Positions 55,170 through 64,000 are shown, counted from the first letter of the stretch. The stretch is DNA of 64,000 nt from Acidobacteriota bacterium (GCA_026707545.1 JAPOWR010000001.1:806001-870000), one strand, 5' to 3'. Numbers and translations are program-made. Notes: generated by a model from the letters alone, not told the origin.

Positions 55170-57077
55170 CTATCGCTCCTCCAGCCGGAGACCGCCGCCG
55201 GCCAGCGGACGTCCGCAGAAGCGTAGTCCGCCGGTTTCCAGCGAGATGTCGTCGAGCACCGGCGGACAGTCCCCGTTCCCCAGGAACACGGTGTGAAGGG
55301 CGACCCCGAGCCGGCGGGCCAACTGTCGCTCGCGGCGGACGCTCGTGTCTCCGATGATCGGCAGGCCGTCGGTCAGGAGGACGATGTGGCGGTTGCGGCC
55401 GGAGCCGCCGCGCAGGCCCTCGAGCGCGGTTCGAAGCGGCGCCTCGTAGTTCGTCTGCCCGACTGCCTTGGCCTGTCCGGCCTGCTCGGCGAGGCGCGAG
55501 TACGAGCGGTGCAGCAGACGGCCGCCGACCGGGTGGGGCAGGGCGCGGTGGTGGAACTCCACGTAGCCGACGCGCATCCGCCGCCGCGCCGCGACCCGCA
55601 GGATCCCGAGAACGACCTGGCTCGACCATACGGTCAGGCGGCCGGCCATTGAGGCGGAGATGTCGCGCAGCACAGCCACCGCGCCGCCCGCACTCTTGCG
55701 CTTGCGGTCGAACGTGCGCGGCGCGCCCGGCAGGCGGCCCTCGGCGAACAGCAGGGCTTCGATCAGATCGGCGTCGATCAGTTCGTCCAGGTCGCGCAGT
55801 GGCCGGTACCCGCGCGGCTGGCCGCCCGGATCGGTGTCCGGGTCGATGCGGCCGCGCTCGATGCGGCCGACCAGCGCCCGGAGCAGAGGATCGACCTGTG
55901 CCGGGGGCGGCGGTTGTCCGAACAGGGAGGGCGGCGCCGGCAGATCGGCCTGATCGTCGATCCAGGAGTCGGAGGCCGGCGAGGACGCCGCCGCCCCGTC
56001 GGAGTCGTCGCCCTGGGATTGCGCTCCGGGCATCTGGGCGCCGGTCTCGGTCATCGTCACATTCGGTGGGTCGCCGAGCAGTTCCTCCAGGATGTGGTCG
56101 AAGTCTTCCTGGACCTCCTCCGGCAGCCGGTGAGCCACCATGTAGCGGATGGCGCCGAGGTCTCGCGGCGCCGCGGCCGGGGCGCCGCGCAGGAAGGCGT
56201 GGGCGCGAACGAGTCGCAGGGCCGCCGAACTGAAGGAGCGGTCCGACATGAGACGGTCGCCCGAGGCCGATTCGTCGGCGGTGCGCTGGCGCAGCCGGTC
56301 GAGCAGCCGGTGGTAGGCATCGAGGGTCCGCGGTTCGACCTGAAGGGCGGCCGCCGCCCGCTGCGCGGCGTTTCGGATCGACGTGCTCATCACCGCCGGT
56401 TTCGCTGGGGCGACCGCCGTGGTGAACGTGCCCGACGGGAGTGCGCCCCGTGCCGGTCGGCGAGCCGCCTGCCGTTCCAGCAGGACGGCAGCCTCGTCGA
56501 AGAGCCCTCCGGTGAGCAGGCCGGCGAGACGGAGCTGGACGGCGAAACGGTCGAGCTGGCCCGGTTCGAGCGGATCGATGGGGGCTTCGACCTGCTCCAG
56601 CGGTCCGGTTGCAACCGCCGATTCGAGCGGCAGCGTCTGCCCCAGGGCGTGCCGTTCGGCGAGGATCCGGAGCAAGGGCCCGAGAGCCTCGCCAGGGGAA
56701 CGCGGCAGATCCTCGAGCAGGGCGACCTGGGCCTGGAGCAGCGGTCCGGGAATCAGCTCCCGTCGCAAGCGCTCGTGGCCACGGTGACGGTGGCGGCTCA
56801 GCAGGACGTCGCCGAGCAGATCGGTTTCCCGAATGTCGCGATGGAACACCAGCGTGTGCGTGCGGGCGCCGGACAACGTAGCCAGCGCCGCCGCCAGCTC
56901 CGACTTGCCGCACCCGGGCGGCCCCTCCAGGTAGGCGTGCTGCTCCGCCAGCAGCGCCAGGGTTAATCCCGTCGCGGCGTCGTCCTGTCCTACCAGCACG
57001 CGACCGAGCGCCGTCCGCAGTTCGACGAAGGCGGCAGCCAGCTCTGTGTTGCGACGATCCGGGGCGGCTGGAGTCAT
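55170..57077 (-). CDS. AAA ATPase-VWA fusion protein (ChlI/ChlD-like chaperone partner)
   Basis: This is a 635-residue fusion. The N-terminal AAA+ domain has Walker A GPPGCGKS (52-59) and a Walker B segment VALLEDLPRSPGE (E122, D123). A low-complexity Pro/Ser/Asp linker (about 340-405) follows. The C-terminal VWA domain has a MIDAS motif DISAS (D472, S474, S476) and VLLTDGLPIIGD. This layout recalls magnesium chelatase subunit D and the MoxR-VWA chaperone pairs. It lies 13 nt upstream of the separate MoxR gene. No metal chelatase or methanol oxidase genes are present, so the client is unknown. Confidence 0.9.
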   Translation of the reverse strand: MTPAAPDRRNTELAAAFVELRTALGRVLVGQDDAATGLTLALLAEQHAYLEGPPGCGKSELAAALATLSGARTHTLVFHRDIRETDLLGDVLLSRHRHRGHERLRRELIPGPLLQAQVALLEDLPRSPGEALGPLLRILAERHALGQTLPLESAVATGPLEQVEAPIDPLEPGQLDRFAVQLRLAGLLTGGLFDEAAVLLERQAARRPARGALPSGTFTTAVAPAKPAVMSTSIRNAAQRAAAALQVEPRTLDAYHRLLDRLRQRTADESASGDRLMSDRSFSSAALRLVRAHAFLRGAPAAAPRDLGAIRYMVAHRLPEEVQEDFDHILEELLGDPPNVTMTETGAQMPGAQSQGDDSDGAAASSPASDSWIDDQADLPAPPSLFGQPPPPAQVDPLLRALVGRIERGRIDPDTDPGGQPRGYRPLRDLDELIDADLIEALLFAEGRLPGAPRTFDRKRKSAGGAVAVLRDISASMAGRLTVWSSQVVLGILRVAARRRMRVGYVEFHHRALPHPVGGRLLHRSYSRLAEQAGQAKAVGQTNYEAPLRTALEGLRGGSGRNRHIVLLTDGLPIIGDTSVRRERQLARRLGVALHTVFLGNGDCPPVLDDISLETGGLRFCGRPLAGGGLRLEER

Positions 57078-57337
57078 GGCGGCGGAATGCTACTCGCGAG
57101 GACCCTCGGCATCGCCGCCGACTGGCACGGTCTGTGCTTAAACATGCGGGCGAGTCGAGGAGGCATCGTCTTCCGGGCGGGTCGACGACCGGAGTGAAGC
57201 CCCGATGACACGACGAAACATCTGCCTGGCTGAAGGAATCACGTGACGACGAGGGTTGGTAGGATGACGGCAGCGTCGATCCCAGGTCGTCGCCGTGGCT
57301 CGCGGCCAGGCGGTCAGGAACATAGGAGGTCCGAAGC

Positions 57338-58828
57338 ATGAAGAGAATTGCGACGGTTGGACGACGATTGACGCTCGCTGCTGCGTTGGCGGGGGGTGCC
57401 GTCCTGTTGTCGACCGGCTACGGGTTGGCTGTAGCCGCGGAGGTCGCGGTTGGCGCCCCGGCGGCGGTCCAGGACGACGAGAAGAAGAAGCGAAAGGCGG
57501 AGAAGAAGGCGGCTGCTCGCGCGGCGAAGGAACAGAAGCGGCTGGAGAAGCAGCGACGGCAGCGAGGCAGGACCGTGCGGGCGGTCGTCGTGCCGTCAGA
57601 GCCGGCTGCGGCGTCGGAACCGGCCTCGGAACCGGCAGCAGAGCTTGCGGTGCCGTCCGTGCCGGAACCTGCTCCCGTGCCGAAGGTGGCTCCGGAGCCT
57701 GTGGCGAAGCCGAAGGCCGAGCCGGCAAGAGCGGCGACTGTGGAGCCGGTTCGGACCGTTCCGAGTCCGGTGAGGACGACAACACGATCGACCACGGCAG
57801 CTCCGGCGCGGGACATCAGCCTGAGCGAGCGCATCCGAGTGGCCGAAGTGTTGCTCGATGTCCTGGTGACGGACAGGAAGGGAAACGTCATCGAGGGCCT
57901 GGGGGCCGAGGACTTCATCGTCCTCCACGACGGCGAGGAGCAGGAAGTCACGAGCGCCTCCTTCTACGGCGGTCCGAGCGAGTTGTCGGCGACCGGCGAG
58001 GGCGGAACGGCGAGGACCGACCGCTACTTCATCCTCATGTTCCACGACCAGCGGATGCAGGCGCCGCAACTGGCCGCTCCCCAGATGGATAACGCGCGCT
58101 GGCTCAAGCGTTGGATCGAGGAGGAGCTTCAGCCGAACGACCAGGTGGCCGTGTTCGCGTACCAGGCGCGGCTCAAGGTCTACCTCGACTTCAGCCGTGA
58201 CCGCGACGAGATCCTCGCTGCGGTCGATGCCGCCGCCCGTGGCAAGAAGGACGTTGAGCCCTGGCTGACGCGCTCGGAGCCGGAGTTCGACCCGAACTCG
58301 CCGTCGCTCGTGGTGAACCTGCCTAAGGGCAAGGAACTGTCGCGCCAGAGCCGCAAGCTCCAGGAGGCGCTGGAGCTGCTCGGAGAGGCGGCCTCGGGAA
58401 TCGCCGGTCGCAAGAACCTGGTGATGTTCAGCCTCGGCTTTGGCGATATCGGGCAGTTCGGCAGCTACACACCGGACCCGCGCTACTACCCGCAAATGCG
58501 CGAGGCGCTGAACGCCGGCAACGTGGCGGTGTACACGATCGACACGATGGGCAGCAGCCGCCGCTCGATCGCCTCGGCGTCGCTCAATGACTCCCTGAGC
58601 CTGATCTCGAACGAAACCGGCGGCCACTACTACTCGAACTTCACGAACATCATGACGCCGATGCGCCAGGTCGCCGAGGAGAATCAGGGCTACTACCTGG
58701 TCAGCTTCCGTTCCGAGTACGAAGCCGGCACCCAGGGCTACCGCGGCATCAGGGTCAAGGTCCGCGAGGGCAACTACAAGGTCCGGTCCCGCACCGGCTT
58801 CCGCTACGGCGAGTCGTCGGGACCGTAG
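57338..58828 (+). CDS. Secreted VWFA-related domain protein
   Basis: This is a 496-residue protein of the VWFA-related type expanded in Acidobacteriota. The ATG has TAGGAGG 7 nt upstream. A signal peptide is followed by a Lys/Ala/Glu coiled segment (about 48-85) and a Pro/Ala-rich region (about 85-155). The conserved N-terminal part VLLDVLVTDRKGNVIEGLGA leads into DFIVLHDGEEQEV, then the VWA core with YFILMFHDQRMQ in place of the classic MIDAS. The C-terminus has NLVMFSLGFGD and YYLVSFRSEYE. The role is unknown; extracellular adhesion is a guess. It is divergent from the AAA-VWA gene (260-nt gap without other features seen). Confidence 0.88.
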   Translation: MKRIATVGRRLTLAAALAGGAVLLSTGYGLAVAAEVAVGAPAAVQDDEKKKRKAEKKAAARAAKEQKRLEKQRRQRGRTVRAVVVPSEPAAASEPASEPAAELAVPSVPEPAPVPKVAPEPVAKPKAEPARAATVEPVRTVPSPVRTTTRSTTAAPARDISLSERIRVAEVLLDVLVTDRKGNVIEGLGAEDFIVLHDGEEQEVTSASFYGGPSELSATGEGGTARTDRYFILMFHDQRMQAPQLAAPQMDNARWLKRWIEEELQPNDQVAVFAYQARLKVYLDFSRDRDEILAAVDAAARGKKDVEPWLTRSEPEFDPNSPSLVVNLPKGKELSRQSRKLQEALELLGEAASGIAGRKNLVMFSLGFGDIGQFGSYTPDPRYYPQMREALNAGNVAVYTIDTMGSSRRSIASASLNDSLSLISNETGGHYYSNFTNIMTPMRQVAEENQGYYLVSFRSEYEAGTQGYRGIRVKVREGNYKVRSRTGFRYGESSGP

Positions 58829-58839
58829 CGAGCGCACCG

Positions 58840-59014
58840 CCGACACCGGGTCCGGAGGGACGGCTCCCTGGTGCCGCTCGCGCTTGCTGCGGATGATGAG
58901 AAGTCGGCGCTCGCTGCACTCCGCTCGCTCCGGTACGGCGTCACTTGCTGAGAGGGTGCCGGGCGTCGCTCGCTCCGAGCCACCTGGGAGCCGTCCCTCC
59001 GATCCCGGTGTCGG
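58840..59014. repeat. Long imperfect inverted repeat (34-nt arms, 107-nt loop)
   Basis: The arms 58840-58873 and 58981-59014 are reverse complements at 31 of 34 positions (for example GGAGGGACGGCTCCC against GGGAGCCGTCCCTCC). The 107-nt interior contains three copies of GCTCGCT (58909, 58923, 58968). The region occupies most of the 321-nt gap between the VWFA-related and haloalkane dehalogenase genes. No open reading frame or transposase is seen inside. It could be a miniature mobile element, a palindromic intergenic repeat, or a large terminator-like structure. Confidence 0.75.
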
Positions 59015-59149
59015 CTACCGGCTTCGGTCAGCCTTCCTGGGTGATGGGTGGCAGTTGCGCAGGGCCTTTTCGTCTCGGGCGTGTGCCCGTGTAGGCTGCG
59101 CCAGCTACACCAGCCACATCACGAACAAGACCTTTGGGGGAGCCGGTAG

Positions 59150-60028
59150 ATGATCTCCGCCGATGTGCGTTACGAGAAGAAGCGGATTGAGGTGCTCGGC
59201 CATGAGATGGCCTATGTCGATCATGGCGAGGGGGATCCGATCGTGTTCCTGCATGGGAATCCGACTTCGTCGTATCTGTGGCGCAACGTGATGCCGCATC
59301 TGGAGGGAAAGGGGCGTCTGGTGGCGCCTGATCTGATCGGGATGGGCGATTCGGCGAAGCTGCCGGACAGTGGGCCGGACCGGTACCGGTTCGTCGAGCA
59401 CCGGCGGTACCTCGACGGTCTGCTGGAGGCGATTGGCGTGACGGAGAACGTGGTCTTCGTGATCCACGACTGGGGATCCGCGCTCGGTTTCGACTGGGCA
59501 AACCGGCACCGGGACGCGGTCCGCGGCCTCGCATATATGGAGGCGATCGTCAGTCCGATCCCGAACTGGGATACCTGGCCTGAGGCGGCGCGGGGGGTCT
59601 TCCAGGGCTTTCGGTCACCCGCGGGCGAGGGGATGGTGCTGGTGAAGAACGTGTTTGTCGAGCGGGTGCTGCCCGGGTCCGTGCTGCGGAAGATGACGGA
59701 CGGGGAGATGGCCGTCTACCGGCGTCCGTACGAGGACGAGGGCGAGTCGCGGCGGCCGACGCTGACCTGGCCGCGCGAGATCCCGATCGCCGGCGAGCCG
59801 GAGGATGTCGTCGGAATCGTGCAGTCCTACGCCGACTGGCTTGCCGGGTCGGACGTGCCCAAGCTGTTCGTCAACGCGAAGCCCGGTGCGATCCTCACCG
59901 GCGCCATGAGGCAGCTCTGCCGCGCCTGGCCGAACCAGACGGAAGTGACCGTCAAGGGCTCCCACTTCATTCAGGAGGATTCCCCCGACGAGATCGGTCA
60001 GGCGATCTCGGAATGGTTGCCGTCCTAG
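59150..60028 (+). CDS. Haloalkane dehalogenase (HLD-II type)
   Basis: This is a 292-residue alpha/beta hydrolase that splits carbon-halogen bonds of haloalkanes to alcohols. All five catalytic and halide-binding positions match the LinB/DhaA type: N37 (HGNPTSS), nucleophile D107 with W108 ([10 protein letters not shown]), acid E131 (YMEAIV) and base H272 ([11 protein letters not shown]). The length is typical. The ATG has a GGGGGAG-type ribosome binding site. It lies just past the inverted repeat and is followed by secreted unknown genes, so no pathway context exists. Substrate range is not predictable from sequence. Confidence 0.93.
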   Translation: MISADVRYEKKRIEVLGHEMAYVDHGEGDPIVFLHGNPTSSYLWRNVMPHLEGKGRLVAPDLIGMGDSAKLPDSGPDRYRFVEHRRYLDGLLEAIGVTENVVFVIHDWGSALGFDWANRHRDAVRGLAYMEAIVSPIPNWDTWPEAARGVFQGFRSPAGEGMVLVKNVFVERVLPGSVLRKMTDGEMAVYRRPYEDEGESRRPTLTWPREIPIAGEPEDVVGIVQSYADWLAGSDVPKLFVNAKPGAILTGAMRQLCRAWPNQTEVTVKGSHFIQEDSPDEIGQAISEWLPS

Positions 60029-60102
60029 GTGGCGTTGTCCCCCCTGACACCTTCATCAGACGTCGGAAGCCTGAGACACTCGGGCGAGGGGAGGAGGCTT
60101 GG

Positions 60103-61656
60103 ATGTTGCGTCGGCTGTTCCGCGGATGTCGCTTCACGACTACCGTCACGGTGGCGGTCCTGGTTGCCGCGCTGAGCGCTGCGGCGGGATGGGCTTCGGC
60201 GCAGGAGGTGGAGAGCGGTCCGCGTCTCGAAGGTCTGAAGAGCCTCGATCTGCCGCCGGAGATCGTCCGGGCGGCCGATGTGCGCTGGAGCGAGGATGGT
60301 CAGGTCGTTCTCGGCGTGATCGGGCCGGGCATTCATGCCTGGCGGGTTGGCGAGAGCGGGGCTGAACTCAGGATCGCGCTTGAGGAGCCGGCCGACGAGG
60401 TTCGCGAGGAGGCCGGCAGGGTCGTCATCAATCGAAACACGTTCGAACGGGACTACGGCCGCCTGGCCGTTTCGCCTCTGGGAATTGCCTTCGCGGACCA
60501 GTTCGCGGGGATCCATGTGGCGAACGAAGACGGAATCAGAGGTCCGGTGGCGATCGAGTTCCTGGGCGACCTCGACCGTCGCGGATCGCTGACCGCTGCC
60601 GTGGGTCTCATGCGAGCGGACGAGGATGGCTGGGCGCCGTACGCGGCCTGGTTGGTCGAGGATGGTGGTGGCCTGCCGCGCGGCCTGTTGCCGACGCGGG
60701 ACGGCGGGCGCGGCCTGGAACTCTGTCGTGACGCCGAGCTTTCGGTGATCCGCTTCATTTCGGAGGACCGCCTACTCGTGATTCCGGGGGCCGAGGCCGG
60801 AGTCTTCGTCTACGGCGTGGACGGTGTGATCCACGACAGTCTCGACGCGGCGACTCTCTTTGCGGAGAGTGGCTGCGATGTCGAACCGAACGAGTGGGGC
60901 AGGTCGCCTCTGTCTGACGCTTATGTACGGGCCGACTGGTTGGGCCCGCGCCGTCTGATCGACGAGGTCGTGGCCGACGGCGCCGGCAACGTGTACTTCT
61001 TCGTCCGCCACGGGGCGGATGGGCCCGCGCCGGAGGCCGCGGCGGGCATCGACTCGCTGCCCGAACTCGGCCGGCGGGCCGTCGCGACCGACATCGCGGC
61101 GACGTTGCCCAACACGGACGCTGCCTGCCCTACGCCGCACTGCTACGAGCCCGCTACACCGGGAGGATTCGTGCCCACCACGAGCGGCTACCACTGGCGA
61201 CCGGCATTCCGGTGGCGCGCCGAGAACTCTCCGCGCTCGCCTTCGATCAACCATGTGGAGCTACGTTCCGGCCTCAAGGCGGAGGGGTTGACCGGTCAGC
61301 CGCCCGGAGTGCCGGGCTCGCGGCGGCAGCAGCCGCAGGGACGAGGCAACCAGCTCTCGCGCCAGGATGTTGATCGCATCCGGGCCGGGACGGGCGATCT
61401 TGTGGTCGCTTCGGTACCGCCTCCACGAGGCAGGATCTGCTGGGACCTGGTTCACGCCCATGTCGACGATCTTCGGACCGTTGCGAGACAACCGTGCGTT
61501 TTCGAGTCGGAGTTCGCCGATACCCGGCTGCGCGCCGACCTTCGCGGCGACCTGGCGGTCATACTCCTTCGCGGCGGGGCGCTGCGGGGAGCAGACGTTC
61601 GGGCTGCGGAGGCGTTCGAAGCCCGCCTACTCCCGCCGGCCGGGTCGGGAGACTAG
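60103..61656 (+). CDS. Exported protein of unknown function
   Basis: This is a 517-residue protein starting at the ATG at 60103, which has GGAGGAGG 9 nt upstream. The signal peptide contains VAVLVAALSAAAGWASAQE. I recognise no domain. The N-terminal part resembles WD/propeller-type surface strands (VRWSEDGQVVLGVIGPGIHAW), and two cysteines occur in CPTPHCYEP. It lies 74 nt after the dehalogenase and 4 nt before the last gene, so a shared transcript with the latter is likely. Confidence 0.78.
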   Translation: MLRRLFRGCRFTTTVTVAVLVAALSAAAGWASAQEVESGPRLEGLKSLDLPPEIVRAADVRWSEDGQVVLGVIGPGIHAWRVGESGAELRIALEEPADEVREEAGRVVINRNTFERDYGRLAVSPLGIAFADQFAGIHVANEDGIRGPVAIEFLGDLDRRGSLTAAVGLMRADEDGWAPYAAWLVEDGGGLPRGLLPTRDGGRGLELCRDAELSVIRFISEDRLLVIPGAEAGVFVYGVDGVIHDSLDAATLFAESGCDVEPNEWGRSPLSDAYVRADWLGPRRLIDEVVADGAGNVYFFVRHGADGPAPEAAAGIDSLPELGRRAVATDIAATLPNTDAACPTPHCYEPATPGGFVPTTSGYHWRPAFRWRAENSPRSPSINHVELRSGLKAEGLTGQPPGVPGSRRQQPQGRGNQLSRQDVDRIRAGTGDLVVASVPPPRGRICWDLVHAHVDDLRTVARQPCVFESEFADTRLRADLRGDLAVILLRGGALRGADVRAAEAFEARLLPPAGSGD

Positions 61657-61660
61657 GGCG

Positions 61661-64000
61661 GTGCGGTCCTCAGCTTTCCTTCTCCTGGTCGCGCTTGGAG
61701 CGATTGCAGTCCCGGCAGCGGGACAGGACGAAGCGGCTGCCGGCGACCAGTTCCAGTTCGTATGCCCCAGGCAGAGCGATCCGGCTTTCCTCGACGGGAT
61801 TCCCGTGCCCGCCGACAGGACATGGGAACGACTGGACGAAATCCCGCCAGGCGGTGCGGCGCCGGCTGGCTGCTGGGCGTGGAGCGACTCCTGTCCACCC
61901 CGGCTTCTCGGGGCCGGACAGAGCCCGACCGCCGCTTGCCGCGCCGGTGCTGGTTCAACCAGTCCGCTGAGCGTCCGCATGCTCGTCCCCGAGGCCTCGA
62001 ACGAGGCTTCCGCGGACGGGACCGCGACCGCGGCCGGGTTCGAGGTGGTGGCGGCGCCGGTGGCGATGTGGCGGCAGGTGCCCTGGAATCTGCTGCCGAC
62101 GACTAGCGTCGCTTCGGGGTCGTTCTCCCTGCTCCGCGATGACGAAACCTGGCGAGTCCAGGCGCGAGCTGAAGGTCTCGCCTCGCTCTGGCACGATGTC
62201 ACCCCTGAAGAGGGATCGGTAGAACTCCCTTTGCGGGAGGCGGTAGGCCTCACGGTCCAGGCAACCGCTGGCGGCGCGCCCCTTGCCGGTGCGCGAATGT
62301 ACCTGGTGCGGTCAGGTTCAACCCGGCCCGCGCTACCCGAGCCTCTGGGCTTTGGGATCTCGGACGCTGGTGGCAAGGTGGACCTGACGGTGTCCGAGCG
62401 GGAACGCGCCGCGGTTCTCGTCTCGCACGTCACCCGGACCGCCTCGGCGTTCGAGCGATTCGACGAAGTGCCGCCGGTGGTCGAGCTGGGTCCGGGCCTC
62501 GCCGTCACGGGTCGAACCGTCGACGCGGAAGGACAACCCGTAGCCGGAGTGCGGCTGCTGGGTCTGTCGTGGGTGGGGGACGAGCTTGCCGTGATGCAGC
62601 GCCACCTGGGCCTTTCCGGCCCCGACGGCCGCTTCTCGCTCACCGGCTTCGCCAGGGGCACCGCGTCCCTGCGAACCGACGCCGAAGGCCTGGAGTACTC
62701 CGACGGGTTCGATCTGGAGGGTTCCCTGGATCTCGGGTCGATCGTGCTGAGGATGCCCGAGACCTACTGGATCCAGGTCGTCGATGCGAGCCGCGGAACG
62801 CCGATCCCCGGCGCCCGCGCCGTGTTCGGGGGTGGGGAGGGAACGACGACGGATTTGGAGGGAATGGCGCAGGTGTCGCCCCGTTTCAGCCGGGATCTCA
62901 TGGTGGCCGCGAAGGGTTACCGAACTGCGCGATTCGCGTTTGGCGGTGGCGCTTCAACGCGCGAAGAACCCCCGATACCCGGTCTGGCGGCCCTCCCCGT
63001 CGATGTGGCCGGCGACATCGGCGCGACTTCCGAACAACCCCTGGTGCTTCGGCTGGCGCCGGCCTTCACGGTCGAGGGCGTCTTCGTCGCGGCTGACGGC
63101 GTGACTCCTGCAGCCGCCGGGCGTCTGGTTGCGACCCGGGAAATGGCGGGCGGGAGCCGGATGAGCCCCGGCACTCTCGCGGCGGACGGGTCCTTCTCCC
63201 TGGATCTCGAGCCGGGCGCCTACACCCTGGAACTGACGGCCGCGAATGCCGGACGGAGGGTGCTGGAGGTCTCCGGGTCGGCGGGTGAGACGCGCGACCT
63301 GGGGGTCATCGTCGCGCCCGTATCGGCCTGGGTTTCCGGGACCGTGGTGAGTCCCGAGTACGCACCGGTCCCCGAAGCCAGGATCTCCTACGTGCGTCCG
63401 TCCAGGTTCGGCGGCTTGATGGCCCGGGCGATAGGACGGGTAGCGGAGGTGACGACGGATGCCGAAGGCTACTTCGAGGTGCACGGTCTGGAACTCGGCT
63501 CGTCGAGCCTCCGGGTGGAGGCGGAGGGATTCGCTCCGCTTGAGTTCGAGGTCGAGGCCGTGGCGATCGAGTGGGTTGATGCCGGCTTCGTCGACCTCTC
63601 GCGCGGGCGACGGATCACGGTGCGTTCCGACGTCGATGGCGGGACGGTGCACCTCGATCCAGGCAGGGAGCACGATCCGCTGGGCCCGATGACGGGCAAG
63701 CTGGTTGGCGGGGAGGCCGTGTTCGAGGCCGTGCCTGAGGAGCCGCTACGGGTTCGGGTGATGGAGGACGGGGTGCCGGTCTGTGAGCGGCGCGAGGACG
63801 CCGGGACCGGCGACGAGGTGGTGACGTGCGATCGCAGCACGCTGATGGTGACCGGTGGCGTGACGCTGGCGGGGCAGCCGGGAAACGGGGAGCTGCTCTG
63901 GAGCCTGAAGGCGGAGAATCCGCAAGGCGGGGGAGCCATTCGGACCTTGCGCGGGCCGATGAGCCGCACCCAGGTCTTTGGCGGCACGCTGGAGCGAACG
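61661..64000 (+). CDS. Large secreted multi-domain protein with carboxypeptidase-regulatory-like repeats (partial)
   Basis: This frame opens at a GTG (61661) and has no stop to the window edge (780 codons), so the C-terminus is missing. A signal peptide is seen (RSSAFLLLVALGAIAVPAAGQ). Repeated segments resemble the carboxypeptidase regulatory-like (Ig/CNA-B) fold: GRTVDAEGQPVAGVRLLG then GPDGRFSLTGFARG, VVSPEYAPVPEARISYV then TTDAEGYFEVHGLELGSSSLRVEAEGF. Such proteins are usually outer-membrane or extracellular scaffolds. The gene starts 4 nt after the upstream stop. No catalytic domain is visible in the part present. Confidence 0.8.
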   Translation, partial: MRSSAFLLLVALGAIAVPAAGQDEAAAGDQFQFVCPRQSDPAFLDGIPVPADRTWERLDEIPPGGAAPAGCWAWSDSCPPRLLGAGQSPTAACRAGAGSTSPLSVRMLVPEASNEASADGTATAAGFEVVAAPVAMWRQVPWNLLPTTSVASGSFSLLRDDETWRVQARAEGLASLWHDVTPEEGSVELPLREAVGLTVQATAGGAPLAGARMYLVRSGSTRPALPEPLGFGISDAGGKVDLTVSERERAAVLVSHVTRTASAFERFDEVPPVVELGPGLAVTGRTVDAEGQPVAGVRLLGLSWVGDELAVMQRHLGLSGPDGRFSLTGFARGTASLRTDAEGLEYSDGFDLEGSLDLGSIVLRMPETYWIQVVDASRGTPIPGARAVFGGGEGTTTDLEGMAQVSPRFSRDLMVAAKGYRTARFAFGGGASTREEPPIPGLAALPVDVAGDIGATSEQPLVLRLAPAFTVEGVFVAADGVTPAAAGRLVATREMAGGSRMSPGTLAADGSFSLDLEPGAYTLELTAANAGRRVLEVSGSAGETRDLGVIVAPVSAWVSGTVVSPEYAPVPEARISYVRPSRFGGLMARAIGRVAEVTTDAEGYFEVHGLELGSSSLRVEAEGFAPLEFEVEAVAIEWVDAGFVDLSRGRRITVRSDVDGGTVHLDPGREHDPLGPMTGKLVGGEAVFEAVPEEPLRVRVMEDGVPVCERREDAGTGDEVVTCDRSTLMVTGGVTLAGQPGNGELLWSLKAENPQGGGAIRTLRGPMSRTQVFGGTLERT

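Noticed and set aside
57078..57337. Possible RNA gene or regulator in the 260-nt gap upstream of the VWFA-related gene
   Set aside because: I saw no tRNA-like cloverleaf, riboswitch core or long inverted repeat there; it probably holds only promoters.
55153..57339. Minus-strand frame of 728 codons overlapping the AAA-VWA gene
   Set aside because: It overlaps the true AAA-VWA gene in another frame on the same strand, and its product is Arg/Pro/Gly-rich without any motif.
59150..60028. Haloalkane dehalogenase as a horizontally acquired gene by composition
   Set aside because: The start of the gene looks slightly less GC-rich than its surroundings, but I cannot compute this reliably; not claimed.

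Overview
This is a chromosomal segment of a high-GC bacterium. It is gene-dense and mostly uses single-copy metabolic and envelope genes. I saw no tRNA or rRNA gene, CRISPR array, transposase or phage gene. Several traits point to an Acidobacteriota-like organism: a secreted VWFA-related protein of the type expanded in that phylum, many secreted proteins of unknown function, frequent GTG/TTG starts, and an ETF:quinone oxidoreductase of the membrane Fe-S (EtfD-like) type. This assignment is inference, because no marker such as rRNA lies in the window.

Layout. Positions 1-6942 (minus strand) hold a two-gene peptide-type ABC permease (oppB/oppC-like), then sucA and sucB, then a spondin-domain secreted protein cut by the left edge. 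A MATE efflux pump and argG follow on the plus strand (6985-9690). Positions 9668-19459 (minus) carry a barrel-like secreted protein and an acyl-CoA electron-transfer module: prpE, an EtfD-like membrane Fe-S oxidoreductase, a TetR regulator with a clear operator, etfB and etfA. An isoaspartyl peptidase/asparaginase lipoprotein lies upstream of prpE. Positions 19622-22475 (plus) are a tightly overlapping trio: a small two-helix protein, a sodium:solute symporter and trpS. A class I/II aminotransferase lies on the minus strand.

From 23861 to 41635 everything is on the plus strand. It comprises a short acyl-CoA-dehydrogenase-like protein, a TerB-like protein and a queuosine-precursor transporter (overlapping genes), then class II DAHP synthase. 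Next come a PilZ-TM-AMIN fusion coupled to murJ, a DUF4126 protein, a transglutaminase/TPR lipoprotein, an unpaired hydantoinase-A-type protein, and a complete NodT-MFP-RND efflux operon followed by an unknown protein. Positions 41691-53033 are mainly catabolic: an M16 protease, gamma-glutamyltransferase, zinc alcohol dehydrogenase, M20 amidohydrolase, an outer-membrane DUF3187-like protein and a two-subunit molybdenum hydroxylase. Positions 53144-64000 hold a secreted unknown protein, a MoxR ATPase plus an AAA-VWA fusion, a secreted VWFA-related protein, a 34-nt inverted repeat, a haloalkane dehalogenase and two secreted unknown proteins. The last of these runs off the right edge.

Together the genes suggest an aerobic or respiring heterotroph that scavenges peptides and amino acids and oxidises acyl-CoAs. 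Electrons would pass through ETF and a membrane Fe-S protein to quinone, and carbon through the TCA cycle. The best candidates for new biology are the PilZ-TM-AMIN/MurJ pair, the MoxR/AAA-VWA pair with altered Walker B motifs, the ETF cluster with its operator, and the inverted repeat upstream of the dehalogenase.
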